DNA of 64,000 nucleotides from Raffaelea ambrosiae. Taxonomy: Eukaryota > Ascomycota > Sordariomycetes > Ophiostomatales > Ophiostomataceae. Under the pieces are notes generated by a model, which saw only the letters and a list, made by a program, of their open reading frames with translations, made no database searches and was not told the DNA's origin. How positions within the stretch are numbered: the stretch's first letter is position 1; each line of letters opens with the position of its first letter. Position numbers and translations under genes: made by a program. Positions 57,633-64,000 of this stretch are shown here, piece after piece. The stretch lies in assembly GCA_002778195.1 (NCBI GenBank), contig PCDI01000013.1, positions 329,021-393,020 on the forward strand. Reading direction: 5' to 3'.

Positions 57633-60237
57633 ATGTCTTCGAACGGTAAGTCTCTGATTTGCTACGGCACCCACTCCCCAGAATCGGCACGAAAACACGC
57701 AAAAACCCCCATCACTCCCCCTCTCCCCCGTCTCCAAGCTGCGCCTCATTCGCTCCTACTCCACTGCACGGCACTAGTACCTGCTACGTTTGCACCTAGT
57801 CCCAAGCAAGGATTCTATCAGTCCGCCCTGCTTGGGCTCGTGCTTCGGGTGTGAATGCGCACGTCTGTCCACCCCAATCTACCCAATCTCCTCTCATTTG
57901 CGCCCCTTTCGTGCTCTGTCTGCCTCGTTGGCGCTTGGCCTCTGCCGACCTCAGCAGCACGGGATTCACACCACCACCTCCTCCTTGCATGCCATTCTCT
58001 CGTTGCCGCCGGGACAGTGTTTCGTGTTTCTATTTTTTTTTCTTCCTTCTGTCTGCCCCTGGCCCTTTTTTCTGTTGTCCCTTCCTCCCGCGTTCTCCTC
58101 CATTCCATTGCCTGCTTCTGAGCTTCGTCGTCATTCTTCTACTTTTTTTTGTTGTTGCTCCGTCCACCTTTGCCCCCCCCCAACGCGCGTCTGCGTATAA
58201 TTTCCCTGGTCACGATCTCCTTCCGCTGCCTCACATTGCCCACGCATTATTCCCTTCTGCTTCGGCAAGCGCCACGAACTTACGCGCACCACATTGTGCG
58301 CCGCGAGTCGCCGTGCGCCGTTCGTTGATGATCCACTTGCACCAGTCGCCACTTGTCACATCCAGGCCTCCCAGGCCGCGTCCCGACGTCCTCGACAAAG
58401 GCCCACGGCTAACATGAATCTATCAGCTTTCAAACTCAAGTCCCGAGCCCGGAGGCTGGCTCGCGACCCCAAAAATGCTCCTTTCAGCCCCTTTGCCCTC
58501 TTCACGTTCAACGACGCCAGCCGCCGGAGGAACACCATGCCCAATCTTGCCTCGGGCGACGCCGACCGCGACCTCGAAGCTGGCTATGTCGGCAGCCCCA
58601 TCTCGCACGCCCAGACCGCCCCTGCGCACCCGAGCACCCTGCGGACAAATACCAGCATGGGTGCGACCACCATCGTGCCTGAGGGAGACGAGGATGCGAG
58701 CCCCAACGGCGAGAAATCCGGCGAGACGTCTGTGGAGTCCCAGGCATCCACCTCGGCTGCCGTCGACGGCCTGACGCAGCGCCGCCTCGCCGGTGACGCA
58801 CGTCTTGGCTCCTCCGGGGCAGACGAGCCCGACGACGCCCACAAGAACGAAAACGAGAAGCCGAAGAAGGAGCACCGCCTGTTCAAGAACGTGCATCCCA
58901 GCGAGCCCTTCACCGTCCGGAACCAGGTGCAGCGCGTCTTTCTCAGCTCCTGGATCAACATTCTGCTGATTGCCGCTCCCGTCGGCATTGCCCTCAACTA
59001 CACGGACGTCGATCCCATTGCCATTTTCGTGGTCAACTTCATCGCCATCATTCCCCTGGCCGCCTGGCTGGGTTTTGCTACCGAGGAGATTGCTCTGCGC
59101 ACGGGCGAGACCCTGGGCGGTCTGCTCAATGCCACCTTTGGCAATGCTGTCGAGCTGATCGTCGCCATCATGGCCCTGGTCAAGAACGAGGTCGTCATTG
59201 TCCAGACGTCGCTGATCGGCAGTGTTCTGTCCAACCTGCTGCTCGTCATGGGCATGTGCTTCTTCTTTGGTGGATTGCGCCGCCAGGAGCAGTTCTTCAA
59301 CACCACTGTGGCCCAGACCGCCGCCAGTCTGCTGGCCCTGGCCGTCTCTGGTGTCATTGTTCCCACCGTTTTCGATGCCGCCAGCATCACTGCCCAGTCC
59401 GACGTTGCGGCTTTGTCGCGCGGCACCGCTGTCATCCTGCTTGTCGTCTATGCCGCCTACCTCTTCTTCCAGCTGAAAACCCACCACGCTGTCTTTAGCG
59501 AAGAGAGCCAGAAGGTGCCAGCCAAGCCGTTCGGCAGCCATCTCCAAAAGGGTGCCTTCAAGAGCGCCCTCGTGCAGGGGCCTGCGACCATTGCCGCGAC
59601 GCAGGGCGTCTCCGACCACACCGCGGTCACCCAGCGCGTCGACCACATGGCGGAGAGCGCGTCGTTCGAAGAGGACGAGGAGGAGGAGCCGCAGCTGCAC
59701 TTTTACGTGGCCTTGGGCCTGCTGACGGGTGCTACTGTTCTGATTGCTCTGTGCGCCGAGTTCCTCGTCGACAGCATCGACTATGTTACCTCCAACGGCG
59801 GCATCAGCAAGGAGTTCCTTGGCCTGATCCTGCTTCCCATTGTCGGCAACGCCGCCGAGCACGCCACTGCCGTCACCGTTGCTATCAAGGACAAGATGGA
59901 TCTGGCCATTGGCGTCGCCGTCGGCTCCAGCATGCAGGTCTCTCTGTTCCTCATTCCTCTCTTGGTCGTTATTGGCTGGGGCATGGGTCTGGACGACATG
60001 TCGCTGAGCTTTGATATTTTCCAAGTCGCCGTCATGTTCGTCGCTGTTCTGCTCGTCAACTACCTCATTGCCGACGGCAAGAGCCATTGGCTGGAGGGCA
60101 TGCTGCTGATGTGCTTGTACTGCATCATTGCTGTGTGCTCGTGGTGTAAGTTTCTATCTCGTTTGTGTCTTTTTTTTCGCGCGTTTTTGTTCCACTTCAT
60201 AGTACTGACACTTCTCCCAGGGTATCCTGCCTCGTAA
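57633..60237 (+). CDS. VCX1: Vacuolar Ca2+/H+ exchanger (CAX family, VCX1-like)
   Basis: Three exons: 57633-57645, 58427-60145, 60221-60237; 582 residues. Exon 1 encodes only MSSN plus one base before a GTAAGT donor. The acceptor TATCAG at 58426 follows a CTAAC branch point and gives MSSNAFKLKSRARRLARDPKN. An internal ATG at 58414 would be the start if this intron is not used. The exchanger core has eleven or so membrane segments and the two CAX repeats: GGLLNATFGNAVELIVAIMAL and LPIVGNAAEHATAVTVAIKDK. An acidic loop (SFEEDEEEEPQ) separates the halves. The last exon adds WYPAS. It moves Ca2+ into the vacuole using the proton gradient and is a classic calcineurin-regulated protein. Confidence 0.93.
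57646..58426 (+). other. Unusually long (781 bp) first intron of the exchanger gene
   Basis: Bounded by GTAAGT and TATCAG with GGCTAACATG as branch point; rich in C and T on the plus strand. Every other intron in this window is roughly 50-130 bp. The intron separates four codons from the rest of the gene, so it may carry regulatory sequence or a second promoter for the ATG at 58414. Confidence 0.7.
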
Positions 60238-61153
60238 AGGCGCCTATACTGCCATTTCACGAGCCTTGCATTCTTTTGTTTTTTTCCTTTCGTGTGCAAC
60301 AACATGTCGATACCGGATGCCCCTTGACCCGATTTCGAACCTCACTGGAGAGCCACCGCCTTGGCCGTTTAACGACTCATTTATGACAAAGAAGAGATTA
60401 AAAAACAATCCCCAGAGATAAACAGCTGTTGTCGAGTTTCATTGTTTTCTTTTGTTTGCTTTTTTTTGTGTTCCTTTTTCTGTTTGTTTGATTTCCAACC
60501 AAGATTTTGTAATCGCTTTTAGCTTTCGTGTTTCTCTGGCTTTTGGGAAGCGTTGAGATATATTGTTTTATTATCAAACGGGCTGATCCGTCATCATACC
60601 TTCCTTCTCCTGGTACATATTTGTTTTCCCCAAGTACAAACCTGGAGCATCTTGATTTTTTTTGTTTCTGTTTCTCTGTTTGGATTCTTCGGTGTTTTTT
60701 TTGTTAGACTTGGGTTGGCTACTACTTACTACCAATGGAGAAGAGAAAAAAATACCGACTGCTGGATTAATCTCGCAAAAAAAAAAAGTCCACATCAAAA
60801 ATAGGAGAGCTTGGAGCTTGAGCCACGGCGACTAGCTTGTGGACAGAAACCTTGGGATTCTCACATCGGGAACCAAGGGAAAAACTGAGAGCTGAGGGGG
60901 AGCAAAGTTGACAGCGAAGAGAAAGTGTTTCTTTGTTCTGGAGGACCATCTGTTTTGGGTGCCCAAGGGATGGATTTATCAGGTAGAATCAAATTTTATA
61001 CCCCATTTTCGAAACAACATGGCCCTGTCCACCTCCCAACACAATGATGGGTTTGGTACATTCAGGTCTATATACATTATTACTGGCAACTTTTTTTTTT
61101 TTTTTTGAAAATCATGTATACATCATCGCGTCGTTAACGGAACAGCCAGATTC
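60238..61153. other. Convergent intergenic region
   Basis: About 915 bp, T-rich from 60420 to 60720 and with a T-run at 61091-61106. It holds the 3' ends of the exchanger and the small transporter. No gene is recognised. Confidence 0.55.
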
Positions 61154-61244
61154 TCAATCTGCCTTTCCTTTGTCGGCCGTAGACAACAACAAACGGTTCC
61201 CGCCCGTCGAGCTGCTGCTGGCAGCGGACGTGGACGTGAACGCA

Positions 61245-61276
<32 letters not shown>

Positions 61277-62419
61277 AGTGTTGGTGGCTGTATCGTCGAC
61301 GAGGGCGGCAGTTTCTGTGTCACTGCCTGCTTCCGTCTCCAGTTCCATCGCCTCCCCCGCCTCCTCCCCTTCCCCTTCTCTCTGCTGGTGGTGGTGGTGC
61401 TGGTCCTCTTCGTCCCCCTCGTTCTCTTTCGTCTCGGCGCCCTCGTCCTTTTGTCCAATAATCACATTCCCCGCCACCAGCATGGCCGCGCCCACCCACC
61501 AGAGCGGCGGCAGCGCCTCGGAAAAGATGGCCAGGCCGAGCAGGGCGGTGAGCATAAAGTTGGTGGACGTGTTGAGGACGGACACCTGGGTGGACGAGTG
61601 GGCGACCTTGAGCGCCTTGGTAAAGAGGGTCCACATCTGGGAAAGGGGGGTGGGATGTTGTTAGCAAAGGGGGCCCGTCGAAAAAAGAAAAACAAAAAAG
61701 ATGATGCGGCTCGTTGCGGTTCGTCATGGCAAGTACGTACCACGCCGTTGAACACCAGGTTGAGGGCAAAGAATGTCTGTCGAGGAACGTTAGAAACAGG
61801 ACAACAACTACTACTACTACGAAAAAAAAAAAAAAAAAGCCAAAGCCTTTTTCACTCACCCCTCGGACGACCACCTCGACCGGCGTCTCGAGCGACCCCA
61901 GGTGCAGAAGGCTGGCCACCCACTGGGCAAACCGGCTCGTCAATTCCGTGGTTGTCCTGGAGGGATGGTTTTTTGTCAGCTGGTGGTTTCCCCCATACGA
62001 TGTTGTCTGTTTTTTTTGTGTTTGTTTTTGTTTTTTCTTGGGGGGGGGGGGGTTCTTGGCTTTCTCCCTTACAGTTTCGCAAACACCCCGTTGCACGCCG
62101 CACACGCCCCGCTCGCCACGGCCAGGGCGATCCACTGGTTGCGCTGAAGGAGCGAGCCAGACAGAGACGACGGCGGCACGGTCCAGCTGCGCGCGACACC
62201 TCGTCTCCCCGGGGGGCTGGCGGCAGACGACGACGACGACCCGCCCGCGGGGCCGAACCGTCCGTCGGCGTTTCCGGCGTGTCCGGCGTGTCCGGCGTTT
62301 TCCGCGTTTTCCGCGTTTTCCGCTCCAGGGGAAGGGAGCGGGTCGTCGGGGGCCGTCTCGTCCGGCGGATGGCCCGCCATCAGCGGCGCCTCTTCCAGAG
62401 AGTCGCGCGTGCCAACCAT
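61154..62419 (-). CDS. Small EamA/TMEM42-like (drug/metabolite transporter superfamily) membrane protein
   Basis: Four exons, complement(61154-61636, 61741-61776, 61860-61956, 62073-62419), encode 320 residues with matching phases. The N-terminal 95 residues are disordered with an ENAENAENAGHAGHAGNADG repeat. Then four hydrophobic helices: NQWIALAVASGACAACNGVFAKL; TFFALNLVFNGVMWTLFTKAL (spans two splices); NFMLTALLGLAIFSEAL; PLWWVGAAMLVAGNVIIG. This is one half of a typical ten-helix EamA transporter, as in TMEM42. The tail is acidic and then holds a run of about 12 Thr encoded by a GTC-type repeat. Cargo unknown. Exon 3 is only 36 nt. Confidence 0.75.
61246..61278. repeat. GTC trinucleotide microsatellite coding a Thr run
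   Basis: Uninterrupted GTC/GTA units on the plus strand, read on the minus strand as Thr codons in the C-terminal tail of the small transporter. Length is likely polymorphic. Confidence 0.85.
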
Positions 62420-63468
62420 GACAGGGTGGGGGCAAGACGTCGTAACTAGTTGTTGGTTGGCGTAGGTCGTGGTGATGTTGGTGTGGTTGCCGCCGGCTGG
62501 TTCGGCAAGGCCTGTTCCTGTGCGCTTCGTCCTTCTTCTTCCCGGGCCAATGGAGCGAGACACGGGTCCGAGGGGGGCGGGGGGCCGGGGCTTGGTTTGG
62601 TGCAGAGCGTGGGGCGTGCGTAGCCGCCGCGGTCAACGATGCCTTCCCTTCTGGTGGACGGGTTGCTGGCGATGCGGAGGAGTTCCCCCCCTTTTTTTTT
62701 TTCACTCAGCGGATCGTCTTCTGCTCGTCAGCCTGTGTCGTCATCCGCACCTGTTTCGATATGAGTTGTCCCGCGAGCAGGAAGAAGAAATGGGGGGGGG
62801 CGGCGGATGGTGTTGGTGAAAGTCGAGAGGGCGAGAGGCGTCGGAAGAGTCGAAATGGCACAGGAAACGATGCGAGACCTAGAACACGTAGAACCGTGCG
62901 CAAGACAGTTTGGCGGGGCGCTAGCCCAGTCTCCACTTCTTTTCCTGGTGGACCTCTTGACTATGCGAAAGCACGTGAGTTCGTGCCAGGATGCATCACA
63001 TTGGATTGACCTTTTTTTGAGAGCATTTGGCGTTCCATGTCTATTGAAACCCGAAAACCTGGGATATATTCCAATGCCTTGGACGACACCCGCTCTCCAA
63101 AGAGAGGTAGATTGGAGACCGGAATAGATGGCAGAGACATGATGTGATGCTGGGGTCCGGACGCATTCTGGAACTCTAGATGGGAAATCGCGTATGCTCG
63201 TGTTCAGATTCGAATCGGGTCAAAGATTTTGGGGGTAAAAGGCCTTCTGTAGAGGAGAAGCTTCCAATTTGGTTCTCACCGTCGACGTGTCGATTGTACC
63301 CGTCTTGGCGACGCGTTGGTTCTCCCCGATTCCCCCGCAGTATTTCTCCGTCCGTCTCACTTACACCCCTTTGGATTTTCCACCGTTTCGGACCAACTCT
63401 GCTGGCAACGCTCTTTTTTTTCCCTTCTTTTTCTTGGCTCTCGCATCCCATCGGTGACTCACACACAG
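62420..63468. other. Intergenic upstream of the small transporter and right-end genes
   Basis: About 1.05 kb. C/T-rich sequence at 63300-63450 on the plus strand looks like a leader for a start at 63469. No domain-bearing frame is found. Confidence 0.45.
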
Positions 63469-63721
63469 ATGGCCCGACTTGGTAAGTGAACACGAGGAAT
63501 GTACCGAATAGGAAATAGTTTTCTTACTCCGATCGCTGGTGATTAACCTCCGTGTATAAGTCGCGGGTGCGAGCGATAAGAAGAGAGAATACTGCGAGCA
63601 ATTCGACCAGTTGATTCGAAGATGGGCGCTCTGGACTGTCAGAGCTGCCACTGTCGTACACACGCAACGACGTTGGTGGCTGTCTTGCCCACCAGACATT
63701 CTTGGGGAACTCGATTATTAG
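63469..63721 (+). CDS. Candidate spliced microprotein, 57 residues, unknown function
   Basis: An ATG at 63469 opens a 13-nt exon (MARL plus one base) ending in a strong GTAAGT donor at 63482. An acceptor TATAAG ends at 63560 after a GATTAACC branch-like site; exon 2 is 63561-63721. The join is in phase and gives MARLVAGASDKKREYCEQFD, then a Trp-rich segment (RRWALWTVRAAT, QRRWWLSCPP) and the end LGELDY. The leader is C/T-rich, as for real fungal starts. I do not recognise the family. It could be chance, since the product is short and only one intron supports it. Confidence 0.4.
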
Positions 63722-63939
63722 GCTCCTTTTCGGCTCTGTAAGGAGTGTAGACGAAAAAAGCTGGAGTTAATAACACGCGATCCGATCACATGACTGCAAT
63801 GCCCAGACGTACTAGGTGCATTAGGAGCGAATCAGATTCATTGTTCGGGTTTTGGTTGACAAATCCAGCTCGTAAGTCCATGTGCTGCTTCTTTCTCCGA
63901 ACGACAACGTATTACGCCGTACGATGTATGACCTACCTA

Positions 63940-64000
63940 CTAGGCGCCGGCCAATTTGGCCGTCAGCCAGGCATAGGCCTTGTCGGAATAATAGGCCTTG
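63940..64000 (-). CDS. 3' end of a minus-strand gene cut by the window edge
   Basis: Read on the minus strand, the last bases give an open frame KAYYSDKAYAWLTAKLAGA followed by TAG at 63940-63942. The composition looks like a genuine helical protein C-terminus. The gene continues beyond 64000, so the product cannot be named. It converges with the candidate microprotein. Confidence 0.45.
   Translation of the reverse strand, partial: KAYYSDKAYAWLTAKLAGA

Noticed and set aside
1..64000. Biosynthetic gene cluster, CRISPR array, rRNA or intact transposon
   Set aside because: No synthase backbone (PKS, NRPS, terpene cyclase), no regularly spaced repeats with spacers, no rRNA-like sequence, and no reverse transcriptase or transposase frame was seen.

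Overview
This is nuclear DNA from a filamentous ascomycete fungus, most likely Sordariomycetes. The genes have short introns (about 50-120 bp) with GTRNGT donors and CTRAC branch points. Coding sequence is GC-rich and proteins are full of Ser/Gly/Ala/Asn/Asp low-complexity runs. The gene set is fungal: Zn2Cys6 regulator, SWC3, RTC5, IML1, RCF1, ERV14. Order within the class cannot be fixed by eye. The sequence has many long homopolymers (20 G at the left end, 26 G near 32.8 kb) and one N at 29424, so homopolymer-length errors are possible.

Layout. 0-0.8 kb: edge DNA with a relic resembling an ankyrin repeat on the minus strand. 0.8-5 kb: a ten-exon Zn2Cys6 transcription factor and an eEF1B-gamma-like glutathione transferase. 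5.4-9.1 kb: a divergent pair, a 2-oxoglutarate/Fe(II) oxygenase (minus) and an MFS transporter (plus), the most metabolic-accessory part of the window. 9.3-9.7 kb: a short interrupted frame, possibly a gene relic, with two E-boxes. 10.2-17 kb: SCO1 (copper delivery to cytochrome oxidase), a Spp1/CFP1-like PHD protein of the Set1 complex, and a BLOC-1 Cnl1-like coiled-coil protein. 16.7-20.4 kb: 3.7 kb without a recognisable gene. 20.4-26.4 kb: kynurenine 3-monooxygenase and methionine aminopeptidase 1 from a shared promoter, then the COPII cargo receptor ERV14. 27.3-36 kb: PRP17/CDC40, threonine dehydratase ILV1, RCF1 (respiratory supercomplex factor) and RTC5. 37-47 kb: SWC3, an ABHD12-like hydrolase containing an 8-nt microexon, an uncharacterised fungal single-pass protein and an acyl-protein-thioesterase-like esterase. 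47-54 kb: IML1, the SEACIT/GATOR1 subunit that restrains TORC1, over 2,200 residues. 54-60.2 kb: a long leader and a vacuolar Ca2+/H+ exchanger whose first intron is about 780 bp. 61-62.4 kb: a small EamA/TMEM42-like transporter. 62.4-64 kb: a possible 57-residue spliced microprotein and the 3' end of a minus-strand gene cut by the window edge.

Most of the window is unlinked housekeeping genes. I see no CRISPR array, rRNA, tRNA or intact transposon, and no clear new multi-gene system. The observations most worth following are the microexon in the hydrolase, the candidate microprotein near the right end, the interrupted frame at 9.3 kb, and the oxygenase/transporter pair. Exon boundaries were assigned by reading splice signals and checking phase by hand; none is transcript-verified.
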